Below, piece by piece: positions 8,852 through 18,181 of a stretch of DNA of 64,000 nucleotides. The notes beneath the pieces were generated by a model. The model saw nothing but the letters and a program-made list of their open reading frames with translations. It had not been told where the DNA came from and made no database searches. Position 1 is the stretch's first letter; every line of letters starts with the position of its first letter. The position numbers and the translations under genes are program-made. Origin of the DNA: Lentibacter sp. XHP0401 (GTDB lineage: Bacteria; Pseudomonadota; Alphaproteobacteria; Rhodobacterales; Rhodobacteraceae); the NCBI RefSeq assembly GCF_025751535.1, contig NZ_JAOWLC010000005.1:62001-126000 (forward strand), in the 5' to 3' direction.

Positions 8852-10159
8852 ATGAACATGCAACCAACAGCCGTAATGGCTCCGCCCCCGCCCAAAACGC
8901 TGAACGACATGCAGCTTCCCATTGTGATGATGCGTGATATCGCGCTCAAAACGATGTTTCGCAAAAACATCACCGAGGTGAGCGAGCTCGCAAAAGCCAT
9001 CTGCCTCCCCCGTCAGGTCACCCAAGAGCTGATCGACATGGCCCGCGAGCATAAGCTGCTTCAAGCCACAGGCACGCTCAACGCAAACTCTGGCGGCGAA
9101 ATGGGCTACCAACTTACCGATGCGGGTAAATCGCGCACACTCGACGCGCTCAGCCAGTCCGAATATTTCGGCGCAATGCCCGTGCCCCTCGATGTTTACC
9201 GAGAGCAGGTCAAGCGCCAGTCAATCCGCAACATTCAAGTCACCCGTGAGCAACTTGTCGGCGCGATGGGGCATCTTGTCCTGCCAAACGAGCTTCTTGA
9301 TCACCTCGGCCCGGCCGTTTCTGCTGGCCGCTCGGTACTCATGTATGGCCCCCCCGGCAACGGCAAATCCTCCATTTCCAATGGCATTCGCGACGCGATG
9401 GGTGACAAGGTCTATGTCCCCCGCGCCATCGAGTATGCAGGCCAGGTAATCACCGTTTATGACCCGATCGTTCACACAGCCGTCGATGAGGAGGTCGATG
9501 ATCCCAACGCGCTGCGCCGCCGCGTCAGCTTTGACACCCGCTATGTCAAATGTGACCGCCCCACAGTGATCACAGGGGGCGAGCTTTCGCTTGATATGCT
9601 CGATCTGGTCTACAACCCCACGGCGCGCACCTACCAGGCCCCGCTTCAGCTCAAGTCCACCGGCGGCATCTTCATCGTCGACGATTTGGGCCGCCAAAAG
9701 GAGCCACCCCAAGCGCTGATCAACCGCTGGATCGTTCCGCTCGAAGAAAGCAAGGATATCCTCGCGCTGCAATCGGGTGAAAAATTCGAGGTGCCGTTCG
9801 ACACGCTGGTCATCTTCTCGACCAACTTTCACCCCAACAAAATCTTTGACCAAGCTGCGCTCCGCCGTATCTTTTTCAAAATCAAGATCGACGGCCCCGA
9901 TCAGGAGAACTTCCTCAAGATTTTCGCCATGGTCGCGCGCGCCAAGAAAATGGAGCTCGACGAGGCCGCGCTCGTGCACCTGCTCAAGGTCAAATACCCG
10001 ACAATCGACAACATCTATGCCAACTACCAGCCCGGCTTCCTGATTGACCAGATGCGCGCCATCTGTGATTTCGAGGGCATTCCCTACAAAATGTCCCCCA
10101 GCCTGATTGATCGTGCATGGGCCAATATGTTTGTCAAAGAAGAAGACATCGTAAACTAA
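8852..10159 (+). CDS. AAA family ATPase with N-terminal helical domain
   Basis: The 435-residue protein has a likely winged-helix-like N-terminal region (about 40-120, ITEVSELAKAICLPRQVTQELI), then an AAA domain with Walker A GPPGNGKS near residue 165, Walker B GGIFIVDDLG near 270 and a sensor-1-like stretch LVIFSTNFHP near 322. A conserved arginine pair follows (ALRRIFFKI). The start at 8852 has GAGG five bases upstream. This ATPase type is common in Rhodobacteraceae and is usually annotated only as ATPase. It is close to the tad operon but divergent from the membrane gene, so a role with the pilus is only a possibility. The 157-base gap at 8695-8851 must hold both promoters. Confidence 0.75.
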   Translation: MNMQPTAVMAPPPPKTLNDMQLPIVMMRDIALKTMFRKNITEVSELAKAICLPRQVTQELIDMAREHKLLQATGTLNANSGGEMGYQLTDAGKSRTLDALSQSEYFGAMPVPLDVYREQVKRQSIRNIQVTREQLVGAMGHLVLPNELLDHLGPAVSAGRSVLMYGPPGNGKSSISNGIRDAMGDKVYVPRAIEYAGQVITVYDPIVHTAVDEEVDDPNALRRRVSFDTRYVKCDRPTVITGGELSLDMLDLVYNPTARTYQAPLQLKSTGGIFIVDDLGRQKEPPQALINRWIVPLEESKDILALQSGEKFEVPFDTLVIFSTNFHPNKIFDQAALRRIFFKIKIDGPDQENFLKIFAMVARAKKMELDEAALVHLLKVKYPTIDNIYANYQPGFLIDQMRAICDFEGIPYKMSPSLIDRAWANMFVKEEDIVN

Positions 10160-10236
10160 ATTCACGCACAGCTTGCCGCGCGGCAGAATCCCTTTAAGTT
10201 TGGATATTGCACTCAAACCTAAAGGGAGGGCCGGCC

Positions 10237-11676
10237 TTGGCAAATTTCCTAACCGTCCTCAGCGCACTGCACTTTCTCGTGTCAGGCACGACAGCCCTGC
10301 GCATCCTTCTGCGCGAAAACATATCGCCCTCCGCGCGGATGGCGTGGTTCATCGTAATCATAACCATGCCCGTGCTCGGCCTTACGGCCTATCTGCTCTT
10401 TGGTGAAGCACGCATCTCGTCTTCCCTGCGCGCCCGTTACGCAAAAGTCATCACCCAAATAAAACAAACGCAACCGCAACTTTTCAAACAAACAAATGCC
10501 CTCGATGACATCCCCAAACACGCGCAGAAGCCCTTTCGCTTCGCCAGTTCGATCAACGGGTTTCAGCCCTCGCAGGGCAACACAGCCAAGCTCATGCAAG
10601 ACGCCGCCGAGACCCAGCGCCGCCTCATCGCCGATATCGACAGCGCCCGCGACAGCGTCAACATCCTGTTCTATATCTGGCTCACAGACACCACTGGAAC
10701 CGAAATCGCCCAAGCCCTCATCCGCGCGGCAAAGCGTGGCGTCACCTGCCGCGCCGCCGCTGATAACCTCGGCTCGCGCAAACTTTTCAAAAGCCCGCTC
10801 TGGAAAGACATGGCCACTGCGGGCGTTCAGCTACAAGCCGCCATGCCCCTGCCCTCGCTTTTCGGCCTCAACCTGATCACACGCTTTGATTTGCGCAATC
10901 ACCGCAAGCTTACAATCATCGACGGAACAACCGCTTATATCGGCAGCAAAAACGCCGCCGATCCGGCTTTTCTCCCCAAAGCAAAATACGGCCCTTGGAT
11001 TGATATAATGTTACGCGTTCAAGGTCCTGTTGCAGCACAGGCGCAAGCCCTCTTCGCCAGTGACTGGATGCTCCACACCGAAGTCCCGGCCGATGCCTTC
11101 AACTTCGCCGCAAAACCCGCGGCTAAAGGCTTTCCCGCCCAGATCATCGGCACCGGCCCGCTCGAGAACAGCCTGTCCTCAACCCAGCTTTTCTGCACCC
11201 TGTTCGAGCTGGCCGAGCGCGAACTGGTGATCACAACGCCCTATTTTGTCCCTGACAGCACCGTGCTCAGTGCGCTCCAGTCTGCCGCTTTGCGCGGTGT
11301 TTCCGTCACTCTCATCCTGCCCGCCCGCAACGACAGCTGGATCGTCAAGTCCGCCAGCCACGGCAACTATGCCGCCCTCCTGCGTTCGGGTGTGCACATC
11401 ATGGAGCATGGCCCCGGCCTGCTGCATTCCAAAATCGTCACTGTCGATGACACCGTCACCCTGCTTGGCTCCTCCAACCTCGACCTGCGCAGCTTCGATC
11501 TCAATTTCGAGAATGATCTTCTGTTCTATGATCAAAACCTCACCAGCCAGATTCGCACCCGCCAAGAGAGCTATCTCGCCGATGCGCACCCGGTTTCGCT
11601 GCAAGCAATCGAGGGCCGCTCCGCCCCCGTGCGCCTGCGCGACAATCTCATAGCAACCCTGCGGCCAATGTTGTGA
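10237..11676 (+). CDS. cls: Cardiolipin synthase (phospholipase D family)
   Basis: This membrane enzyme joins two phosphatidylglycerol molecules into cardiolipin and glycerol. The 479-residue protein has two N-terminal membrane helices (about 3-55) and two PLD domains. HKD motif 1 is HRKLTIIDG near residue 222 and motif 2 is HSKIVTVDD near 396; both are complete, and each is followed by the usual GS(K/S)N strand. The start is TTG at 10237, chosen because AAAGGGAGGG lies six bases before it. The upstream TTG at 10207 has no ribosome site. It stands alone on the plus strand, convergent with folD. Confidence 0.92.
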   Translation: MANFLTVLSALHFLVSGTTALRILLRENISPSARMAWFIVIITMPVLGLTAYLLFGEARISSSLRARYAKVITQIKQTQPQLFKQTNALDDIPKHAQKPFRFASSINGFQPSQGNTAKLMQDAAETQRRLIADIDSARDSVNILFYIWLTDTTGTEIAQALIRAAKRGVTCRAAADNLGSRKLFKSPLWKDMATAGVQLQAAMPLPSLFGLNLITRFDLRNHRKLTIIDGTTAYIGSKNAADPAFLPKAKYGPWIDIMLRVQGPVAAQAQALFASDWMLHTEVPADAFNFAAKPAAKGFPAQIIGTGPLENSLSSTQLFCTLFELAERELVITTPYFVPDSTVLSALQSAALRGVSVTLILPARNDSWIVKSASHGNYAALLRSGVHIMEHGPGLLHSKIVTVDDTVTLLGSSNLDLRSFDLNFENDLLFYDQNLTSQIRTRQESYLADAHPVSLQAIEGRSAPVRLRDNLIATLRPML

Positions 11677-11681
11677 ATAGG

Positions 11682-12584
11682 CTAGGCCGTCAGCCCCTCA
11701 GGCTCTGCAAGCCCGTTGGCGCGGCAGCAGGCCGTCACAGTGTTCGCCAGCAAACAGGCAATCGTCATCGGCCCGACGCCGCCTGGCACTGGCGTAATCG
11801 CCCCTGCCACAGCCGCGCAGCTCTCGAAATCCACATCGCCGACAAGCCGCGTTTTCCCTTCGCCCTTTTCAGGCGCATCAATGCGGTTGATGCCCACGTC
11901 AATCACGGTCGCACCCTTTTTGATCCAGTCTCCCGGCACCATTTCAGCCCGCCCGACAGCCGCCACGACAATATCCGCACGGCGCACCACATCGGCCAGA
12001 TCCTTGGTGCGCGAATGCGCAATCGTCACCGTGCAGCTGTCGCCCAGCAATAGCTGCGCCATAGGCTTGCCCACAATATTGCTGCGCCCGATGACAACAG
12101 CATCCATTCCGCTCAGGCTTCCGTGATGGTCACGTAGCATCATAAGGCAGCCAAGCGGCGTGCAAGGCACCATGCTTTTTTGCCCCGTGCCCAAAAGCCC
12201 GACATTGGAAATATGAAATCCGTCCACATCCTTGGCGGGGTCAATCGAGTTGATCACCAGATCTTCGTTGAGGTGCTTGGGCAGCGGCAACTGCACCAGA
12301 ATGCCGTGAATTTCAGGATCGTTGTTCAGTGTATCAATCAGCGCCAGCAAATCCGCCTCGGACGTGTCCACATCAAGCTTATGCTCGACAGACTTCATCC
12401 CCACTTCCACGGTCATCTTGCCTTTCGAGCGCACATAAACCTGGCTCGCAGGGTCTTCACCGACCAGAACAACAGCCAACCCCGGTGTAATTCCGTGCTC
12501 TTCCTTGAGGCGGCTCACATGCGCAGCGACTTTCCCGCGTACTGTGCCCGCAAAGGCTTTCCCGTCAATAATCGTCGCGCTCAT
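11682..12584 (-). CDS. folD: Bifunctional methylene-THF dehydrogenase / methenyl-THF cyclohydrolase FolD
   Basis: FolD interconverts 5,10-methylene-THF, methenyl-THF and 10-formyl-THF using NADP. The 300-residue protein has the usual catalytic domain ([14 protein letters not shown], with the active-site lysine, near residue 55), the conserved PLPKHLNE motif, and the nucleotide-binding domain with [11 protein letters not shown] near 165. The C-terminal signature PGGVGPMT is intact. The start has GAGGG six bases upstream, supplied by the T/A-rich intergenic element. Fhs lies upstream on the same strand, so the two form a one-carbon folate unit, relevant to formate and methyl-group metabolism. 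Confidence 0.97.
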   Translation of the reverse strand: MSATIIDGKAFAGTVRGKVAAHVSRLKEEHGITPGLAVVLVGEDPASQVYVRSKGKMTVEVGMKSVEHKLDVDTSEADLLALIDTLNNDPEIHGILVQLPLPKHLNEDLVINSIDPAKDVDGFHISNVGLLGTGQKSMVPCTPLGCLMMLRDHHGSLSGMDAVVIGRSNIVGKPMAQLLLGDSCTVTIAHSRTKDLADVVRRADIVVAAVGRAEMVPGDWIKKGATVIDVGINRIDAPEKGEGKTRLVGDVDFESCAAVAGAITPVPGGVGPMTIACLLANTVTACCRANGLAEPEGLTA

Positions 12585-12590
12585 GCCACC

Positions 12591-12623
12591 CTCTTTTTTC
12601 TTGCTCTAAATATCCTCGCCGAA
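12591..12623 (-). repeat. Recurrent intergenic element, copy 1 (subfamily A)
   Basis: On the plus strand the core reads TTGCTCTAAATATCC followed by TCGCCGAAGG, preceded by a T-rich tract. The same core occurs near 15147 and, diverged, near 21041. This copy lies 70 bases behind the fhs stop, and on the minus strand its A/G-rich end supplies the GAGGG ribosome site of folD. Function unknown; see findings. Confidence 0.6.
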
Positions 12624-12648
12624 GGCATGGAGCCGCACGGCGGCGACT

Positions 12649-12681
12649 GGAGCACCGAGGGCTCGATGCCCTTGGTGCTCC
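12649..12681 (-). terminator. Long hairpin behind fhs (no T tract)
   Basis: A 13-bp stem with one mismatch: GGAGCACCGAGGG at 12649-12661 pairs with CCCTTGGTGCTCC at 12669-12681 around a 7-base loop. It starts 12 bases after the fhs stop. There is no T run on the minus strand, so it is a weak intrinsic terminator at best; it may protect the fhs 3' end or attenuate read-through into folD. The whole gap 12585-12692 holds this hairpin plus repeat copy 1 and no gene. Confidence 0.5.
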
Positions 12682-12692
12682 AGCCTCATTTC

Positions 12693-14369
12693 TTAAAACA
12701 GGCCTTCAATCTCGCCTGCGTCATTCAAGCGGATTGTTTCAGCCGCAGGAACCCGTGGCAAGCCCGGCATTGTCATAATCTCACCACAGACCACAACAAC
12801 GAATCCGGCACCGGCAGAAAGCCGCACTTCACGCACAGGCACAGAGTGCCCGGTGGGCGCGCCGCGCAGGTTCGGATCGGTCGAGAAGCTGTATTGCGTT
12901 TTCGCCATACAGACAGGCAGGTTTCCGTAGCCCTGCTCTTCCCAAAGCTTGAGCTGGTCACGGATTTTCTTGTCCGCAATCACCTCGTCGGCACGGTAAA
13001 TCCCCTTGGCAATCCGCTCGATTTTCTCGAACAGCGGCATGGCATCCGGGTAAAGCGGTGCAAACTGGCTCACGCCACTGTCCGCAATCTCGGCCACACG
13101 CTTGGCGAGCTCGGCGCTGCCCTTGGAGCCAAATTCCCAATGCTGGCTGACAATCGCTTCCGAGCCCTGGCTCTTCACATAGTCTTTCACAGCCTGTACT
13201 TCGGCCTCGGTGTCCGTCACAAAATGGTTGATCGCAACCACAACAGGCACACCGAATGATTTGAGGTTGCCAATGTGGCGGCCAAGGTTCGCACACCCCT
13301 TTTCAACAGCGGCCACATTCTCGCCGCCAAGGTCGGCCTTCGCAACCCCGCCGTTCATCTTCATCGCGCGCACAGTGGCCACAAGCACCACACAGTCAGG
13401 CGCAAGGCCCGCTTTACGGCACTTGATGTTCATGAACTTCTCTGCGCCAAGGTCCGCGCCAAAGCCCGCTTCGGTCACAACATAATCCGCCAGCTTCAGC
13501 GCCGTCTGCGTTGCAATCACCGAGTTACAGCCATGCGCAATATTGGCAAACGGGCCACCGTGCACAAAGGCAGGGTTGTTCTCGAGAGTCTGCACAAGGT
13601 TCGGCTGCATCGCGTCTTTCAGCAAAACAGTCATCGCGCCTTCCGCCTTGATGTCGCGGGCATAAACAGGCGAGCGGTCGCGGCGATAAGCCACAATCAT
13701 ACTGCCAAGGCGCTCTTCAAGATCCTTCAAATCTTTAGAGAGACACAAGATCGCCATCACCTCGGAGGCCACCGTAATGTCAAACCCGTCTTCGCGCGCA
13801 AAACCGTTCGATACACCGCCAAGGCTCGAGGTGATCTGGCGCAAGCTGCGGTCGTTCATGTCGACAACACGGCGCCATGTGACGCGGCGGGTGTCGATAT
13901 CGGCCTCATTGCCCCAATAGATGTGGTTGTCGAGCATCGCGCTCAAAAGCGAGTGCGCGCTGGTAATGGCGTGAAAATCCCCTGTGAAATGCAGGTTCAT
14001 GTCTTCCATCGGCACAACTTGCGCATAGCCGCCTCCCGCAGCTCCGCCTTTCATGCCGAAGTTCGGCCCCAGGCTCGCCTCGCGAATACAGACCATGGCC
14101 TTCTTGCCAATCGCGTTCAAACCGTCGCCAAGACCCACAGTCGTTGTGGTCTTGCCCTCGCCCGCAGGCGTCGGGTTGATCGCTGTCACAAGGATCAGCT
14201 TTCCGTTTTTGTTCTTCTGCACGGAGTTGATAAAGCTCTGGCTCACCTTGGCCTTATCATGTCCATAAGGCAGCAGATGCTCACTTCCGATCCCGAGCTT
14301 CTCCCCTATCTCCTGAATAGGTCGTTTTTTCGCAGCACGTGCAATTTCAATGTCGGACTTATAGCTCAT
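12693..14369 (-). CDS. fhs: Formate-tetrahydrofolate ligase
   Basis: Fhs makes 10-formyl-THF from formate, THF and ATP in the cytoplasm. The 558-residue length is standard. The P-loop [14 protein letters not shown] lies near residue 65, and the family motif [16 protein letters not shown] near 295 is intact. The start at 14369 has AGGGAA six bases upstream; a longer in-frame extension to 14399 lacks this. With folD next downstream it closes the route between formate and methylene-THF, which roseobacters use when methyl groups or one-carbon units are oxidised. Confidence 0.97.
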   Translation of the reverse strand: MSYKSDIEIARAAKKRPIQEIGEKLGIGSEHLLPYGHDKAKVSQSFINSVQKNKNGKLILVTAINPTPAGEGKTTTTVGLGDGLNAIGKKAMVCIREASLGPNFGMKGGAAGGGYAQVVPMEDMNLHFTGDFHAITSAHSLLSAMLDNHIYWGNEADIDTRRVTWRRVVDMNDRSLRQITSSLGGVSNGFAREDGFDITVASEVMAILCLSKDLKDLEERLGSMIVAYRRDRSPVYARDIKAEGAMTVLLKDAMQPNLVQTLENNPAFVHGGPFANIAHGCNSVIATQTALKLADYVVTEAGFGADLGAEKFMNIKCRKAGLAPDCVVLVATVRAMKMNGGVAKADLGGENVAAVEKGCANLGRHIGNLKSFGVPVVVAINHFVTDTEAEVQAVKDYVKSQGSEAIVSQHWEFGSKGSAELAKRVAEIADSGVSQFAPLYPDAMPLFEKIERIAKGIYRADEVIADKKIRDQLKLWEEQGYGNLPVCMAKTQYSFSTDPNLRGAPTGHSVPVREVRLSAGAGFVVVVCGEIMTMPGLPRVPAAETIRLNDAGEIEGLF

Positions 14370-14489
14370 AGCGGATTCCCTTTTCCCATCCGGCTTCACT
14401 TAAGGCACTTCTACCGCTCCCTTTTCAAAGGCGGCGCGCGGAATCCGACATTTCCCAAGCTCTGAGCGGCGGGATACGCCTCCACAAGC

Positions 14490-15089
14490 TCAAGCGCCGC
14501 GGGCGCGCCCCAAGTGCGGCCAGGCAGGCTGGTCCGGCACATGCAGAACCAGTTCGTCGCCCAGCGCAATCTCGCCAACACGCTCTACCCAAGCCGTCAC
14601 ACCGCGGCGGTTCTTCGCAGCAGGCTTGAACGCTTTGCCATACCCCTCATGCGCCGCCTCGATTTCGCGCGCAGGCAGAGTGCAGGGGCGATTCTCCATA
14701 TCAACCACAAGTGTCGCACCTGATGGCGCCTGCAAACGGGAAGACGGCGGAACAAACGTCAGATCAGGAATACCCTCAATAATCAGCGAAGCCCCCAAAT
14801 ATGCAGGGTCAAGCGCCTCAAGCCCCATCTCGCCCGCAATCAGCGACAGCTCTTCAGCCGACAAAACCGACAGTTGTCGCACATTGGCAATCTCGGTGTC
14901 ACGCGGATGCTGCAACAAAACGCGGCTGTCAGAGGGCCGCGTGACTCCTCCATGCGCCTCGCCTGCAATCCCGCCAAACTCAAGCATCGCCCGCTCAAGC
15001 GGAACCGAACACAAGCCCGCCTCACGGTCAGGAACATAGCCGATCCACTTGATCACGGCCCTAAAATCAGTCGGTTTCAACGCTTGCAT
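14490..15089 (-). CDS. MOSC domain-containing protein
   Basis: The 199-residue protein matches a MOSC (molybdenum cofactor sulfurase C-terminal) domain across its length: GEAHGGVTRPSDSR near residue 40, RQLSVLSAEELSLIA near 70 and ENRPC near 130, where the cysteine would carry a sulfur or metal ligand. MOSC proteins transfer or bind sulfur for molybdenum enzymes or act as sulfur carriers; the target is not shown here. Its ribosome site is GGGAGAG four bases before the ATG. A member of the recurrent intergenic element lies 58 bases upstream. No molybdenum enzyme gene is adjacent. Confidence 0.8.
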   Translation of the reverse strand: MQALKPTDFRAVIKWIGYVPDREAGLCSVPLERAMLEFGGIAGEAHGGVTRPSDSRVLLQHPRDTEIANVRQLSVLSAEELSLIAGEMGLEALDPAYLGASLIIEGIPDLTFVPPSSRLQAPSGATLVVDMENRPCTLPAREIEAAHEGYGKAFKPAAKNRRGVTAWVERVGEIALGDELVLHVPDQPAWPHLGRARGA

Positions 15090-15146
15090 TTCACTCTCCC
15101 AAATCGCCCGCCCAAGCTGCCCCGCCTTCAGGTCAAAAACAACCCG

Positions 15147-15194
15147 CTCTTTCTTTTTGCTCTAAATATCCCGGGGTTTGGGGCAGAGCCCCAA
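15147..15194 (-). repeat. Recurrent intergenic element, copy 2 (subfamily A) with hairpin
   Basis: The core TTTTTGCTCTAAATATCC at about 15154-15171 is nearly identical to copy 1. It is followed by a 7-bp hairpin, TTGGGGC at 15178-15184 and GCCCCAA at 15188-15194 with a 3-base loop. On the minus strand the hairpin comes first, 36 bases after the stop of the MotB-like gene, which suits a transcript-end function. Confidence 0.65.
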
Positions 15195-15229
15195 GCAAAC
15201 AGCCTGCGCTGCACAGCAGCTCCTTTGCT

Positions 15230-16777
15230 TCACTTCTCGGTAAACTTCAGCTCGATCCGGCGGTTCTGCGCCCGCGCCTCCGCCGAGTTCCCGCTGGCAA
15301 TCGGCTGATATTGTCCAAAGCCGTTGGCGCTCAGGCGGTCAGGCGGGATCGCCAGAAAATTCACCATATAGCGCACCACCGAAAGCGCCCGCGCCTGAGA
15401 CAGTTCCCAGTTGTCGGCAAATGCGCCTCCCCCCGACAGCGGCACATTGTCGGTGTGCCCGTCCACACGGATCACCCAGTCAATCCCGTCAGGAATATCA
15501 CCCATCACATTGTGTAGAATACCGGCGATCTTGGCCAGTTCCCCCTGCCCCTCGGGGCTCAGGTTTGCCGCGCCTTGCGCAAACAGGACCTCTGAGGAAA
15601 AAACAAATCTGTCACCCACAATGCGCACCCCGTCCTGTGCGCCCATCACATCTCTCAGCCGCCCGAAAAACTCGCTGCGATAGCGCTCGAGGTTCTGCTT
15701 TTCGGCCTCAAGCCTGATCCGCTCGGCCTCTTCCAACTCGCGCCGCTTGCGTTCTTCGGCCGCCGCACGCGCCAGAGCCGCGTTCAAGTCCTGCCCGAGG
15801 TTGGACAGTTGGATATCACTCGCCGCATCGCGCTCTTTGTAATCATCAATAATCGCCTGAAGGCTGCCAAGCTGCGCGCGCAACGCCGCCACCTGCTGGT
15901 TAAGCAAAGCCTGCTCGCGCAGCGCCTCCGCCGAGCGTGCTTCCTCCTCGGAAAGCTTTTCATTGGCCAAAGCCAGCAAAGCCCGCCGCGCATCTGCATC
16001 ACTCACCTCGGCGCTCAATGCCGTGATCTCTTCGTTCAAATCCTGCTTCGCCGCCTCTGCCGCCGCCAGCAGTGTCAGCGTTTCTTCCGCATCCTTACGC
16101 GCGGCTTCCAGCGCCAGCGTCATAGCGGTCAGCTCCGTATCTGCCGCCGCCAGTCGCTCGCGCAACGCCTCCGCTGCCGCAAGCTCGACAGCCCGTGCCG
16201 CTTCTTCCTCGCTCAACGCCGTCTTGACCCCTTCGAGCTCCTCATCTTTCGCCGCCACTTCGGCCTCGGCCGCTGCAATCACCGCTTCCAAAGCCGCCTT
16301 CTGCGTGGCCAGATCCGCGCGCTCGGCCCGCAAAGCCTCGGCCTCGCTCTGCGCCGTGTCGCGCTCGGCCAGCAAGCTCGCCACCTGCGCTTCAAAGCCT
16401 GTTATCTTCGCTTCAGCCGCGCTCAAGGCTTCGTCTTGCGCCTGCGTCTGGGCGCGCAGGCTCGCAATCAAAGCCGCCTGTTCGCTCGCCCGCGTGCGCG
16501 CTGCCTCAAGTGTCGTGCCAAGCTCGCTCACCCGCGCTTCAAGCCCGGTGGCGCGGCGCTGCTCAAGCCCCAAAGCCTGCGCAAGCTTGGCAATCTCCGA
16601 GTTAAGCTGGTCCATCTCGGTTTCCTGCCCCGTGATTGTCTCACGCAGCACAAACTGCACGACCATAAAGATGGTCAGCACAAACATCAGAACAAGCAAA
16701 AGACCCGTCATCGCATCGACAAATCCGGGCCAGATACTGGCCTGAAAGCGTTGCCCTGTGCGGCGGGAAAGCGCCAT
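15230..16777 (-). CDS. MotB/OmpA-domain membrane protein with long coiled coil
   Basis: The 515-residue protein has a single N-terminal membrane helix (about 22-46) preceded by FVDAM; the aspartate at residue 21 is placed like the proton-binding aspartate of MotB, ExbD and ZorB stators. A heptad-rich, Ala/Glu-rich coiled coil runs from about 55 to 375. The C-terminus (about 390-512) is an OmpA/MotB peptidoglycan-binding domain: DGHTDNVPLSGGG, ELSQARALSVVRYM and AQNRRIELKF. It is three bases downstream of a MotA-like gene. The two together look like a proton-driven stator unit joining inner membrane and cell wall. This pair is seen in Rhodobacteraceae without a known role; flagellar genes are not nearby. 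Confidence 0.85.
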   Translation of the reverse strand: MALSRRTGQRFQASIWPGFVDAMTGLLLVLMFVLTIFMVVQFVLRETITGQETEMDQLNSEIAKLAQALGLEQRRATGLEARVSELGTTLEAARTRASEQAALIASLRAQTQAQDEALSAAEAKITGFEAQVASLLAERDTAQSEAEALRAERADLATQKAALEAVIAAAEAEVAAKDEELEGVKTALSEEEAARAVELAAAEALRERLAAADTELTAMTLALEAARKDAEETLTLLAAAEAAKQDLNEEITALSAEVSDADARRALLALANEKLSEEEARSAEALREQALLNQQVAALRAQLGSLQAIIDDYKERDAASDIQLSNLGQDLNAALARAAAEERKRRELEEAERIRLEAEKQNLERYRSEFFGRLRDVMGAQDGVRIVGDRFVFSSEVLFAQGAANLSPEGQGELAKIAGILHNVMGDIPDGIDWVIRVDGHTDNVPLSGGGAFADNWELSQARALSVVRYMVNFLAIPPDRLSANGFGQYQPIASGNSAEARAQNRRIELKFTEK

Positions 16778-16780
16778 GGC

Positions 16781-18034
16781 CTAGCCCTCGCTTTCCGTGT
16801 CGTCTGATGCTTTATCTTCTACTGTTTTGCCTGCCGCTCGCACCGGGCGCGGGCTCCCGCCGCGCTGTTCGCGCAGCACCTTGGCCAACGCATTGAGGTC
16901 AGTGCGCAGCTCGGCCATCATCTCCTGTCGCCCCGCGCTGATCTCTTCCAGCACCCGCAACATCTGCACATCAATCGAGCGCAGCCGCATACGGCTCTCC
17001 GCATCAATCCCCGCATCTGTGCTACTTGCGCCGCGTTGGCGCAACTCGCCAATCAGCGCTTCCTGCCCTTCGGCCACACGGGTCAACGCACTCACCGTCG
17101 GGTTTTGATCACCAAGGCGAAAGGTCAACCGCTCGATCGAATCTGTGAGGCTGCCGAGCTTCTGGTCCACAACGGCACGGCTCACATCGCTGTCGGCAAA
17201 CATCTGTTGCAGGTCTTGCATCTGCCCACTCATCTGTTCGGTCATATGCTCCAGCACACCGTCAAGCACAGCCGCTTGCCCGCCGTCCTCTCCTTCACCG
17301 CTGGAAAAGCCCAGCCGCGTGATCGAGGAGAGCCACTCTTCCAACTCACGGTAAAAACGGTTCTGCGCATGACCGGCAAACAGCTCGAGCAAGCCCACAA
17401 CAAGCGAGCCGGCAAGCCCCAAAAGCGAAGAGGCAAATGCAACGCCCATGCCCGAAAGCTGCGCATCAAGTCCGCTCATCAACCGCGCAAACACCTCGAC
17501 ACCGCTCTCGCCCTCCGCAGGCGCAAGCCCGCGAATGGTATCCACCAAAGCAGGAACTGTGGTGGCCAGGCCGTAAAACGTGCCCAACAGCCCGAGGAAA
17601 ATCAGCAGGCTCACAATATAGCGGGTAATCTCGCGTTCTTCGTCAATCCGCTGCGCCACCGAATCCAGTATCGAACGCGCCGAGCCCGAGCTGATCTGCC
17701 GCCCCCGCGCCCGTGTACCGAGCAAATTCGCCAAAGGCGTCAGCAAGGACGGCGGCACAACCCCCTCCCGCTCCGCACGGTCGGAAGCAAAAGCCTCGAT
17801 CCAGCGCACCGAGCGCATCATCTGGTAAATTTGCCAAAACGTCGCCAAAACGCCCATGCCAAAGACAAAGACGATAAATCCGTTCAAATAGGGGTTCGCC
17901 TCGAACACAGGCAATACCCGCGGCAAAGCCAGCATGGTCACAAACCCTGCCAGCCCCAAAGCCAGCAGCATCAAGATGATCTGCCGGAAGGGTTGCGAAA
18001 AATACAGCTCGGCCTCTCGGTCCGTATGCGCCAT
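16781..18034 (-). CDS. MotA/TolQ/ExbB-like proton channel protein
   Basis: The 417-residue protein has membrane helices at about 15-40, 50-72, 140-165 and 215-240, the four-helix layout of MotA/TolQ/ExbB. A cytoplasmic C-terminal part of about 170 residues follows, with predicted helical stretches (EHMTEQMSGQMQDLQQMF) and a polar tail. It is much longer than ExbB or TolQ (about 230) and lacks the MotA torque-loop signature that I would recognise. The start has AGGAG upstream. It is the first gene of a two-gene unit with the MotB-like protein and probably forms the pentameric channel around its single helix. Confidence 0.82.
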   Translation of the reverse strand: MAHTDREAELYFSQPFRQIILMLLALGLAGFVTMLALPRVLPVFEANPYLNGFIVFVFGMGVLATFWQIYQMMRSVRWIEAFASDRAEREGVVPPSLLTPLANLLGTRARGRQISSGSARSILDSVAQRIDEEREITRYIVSLLIFLGLLGTFYGLATTVPALVDTIRGLAPAEGESGVEVFARLMSGLDAQLSGMGVAFASSLLGLAGSLVVGLLELFAGHAQNRFYRELEEWLSSITRLGFSSGEGEDGGQAAVLDGVLEHMTEQMSGQMQDLQQMFADSDVSRAVVDQKLGSLTDSIERLTFRLGDQNPTVSALTRVAEGQEALIGELRQRGASSTDAGIDAESRMRLRSIDVQMLRVLEEISAGRQEMMAELRTDLNALAKVLREQRGGSPRPVRAAGKTVEDKASDDTESEG

Positions 18035-18120
18035 CGTGCCTGCTCCTGACGCTTATTCCAATGACCCGACCATAAGCAAAACCCGCGCTCAAGCCAAGGA
18101 AAATGCCTGCACGTCACAGA

Positions 18121-18155
18121 TAAGAAAAGGCGGCGCACAAATCATGTGCACCGCC
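18121..18155 (-). terminator. Rho-independent terminator of the small secreted protein gene
   Basis: The minus strand reads GGCGGTGCAC, a 7-base loop and GTGCGCCGCC (one mismatch in a 10-bp stem, 18129-18155), then TTTTCTTAT. It begins 26 bases after the stop at 18182, so it ends the monocistronic transcript and isolates it from the MotA-like gene. Confidence 0.8.
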
Positions 18156-18181
18156 CCCGGGAGAGAAGAGTTTACTCGAGC

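Noticed and set aside
12180-14465. Long open frames (359 and 396 codons) antisense to folD and fhs
   Set aside because: They lie wholly opposite strongly conserved genes, are rich in Arg/His typical of reverse-strand GC-rich frames, and have no ribosome site or domain.
15809-16807. 332-codon open frame opposite the coiled-coil gene
   Set aside because: It is the complement of the Ala/Glu-rich repeat region, with composition biased to Arg, Leu and Cys and no recognisable domain.
15230-18034. Zorya anti-phage system (ZorA/ZorB)
   Set aside because: The two membrane proteins resemble ZorAB in design, but no ZorC, ZorD or ZorE gene is adjacent, and the flanking genes are housekeeping. A related stator is the safer call.
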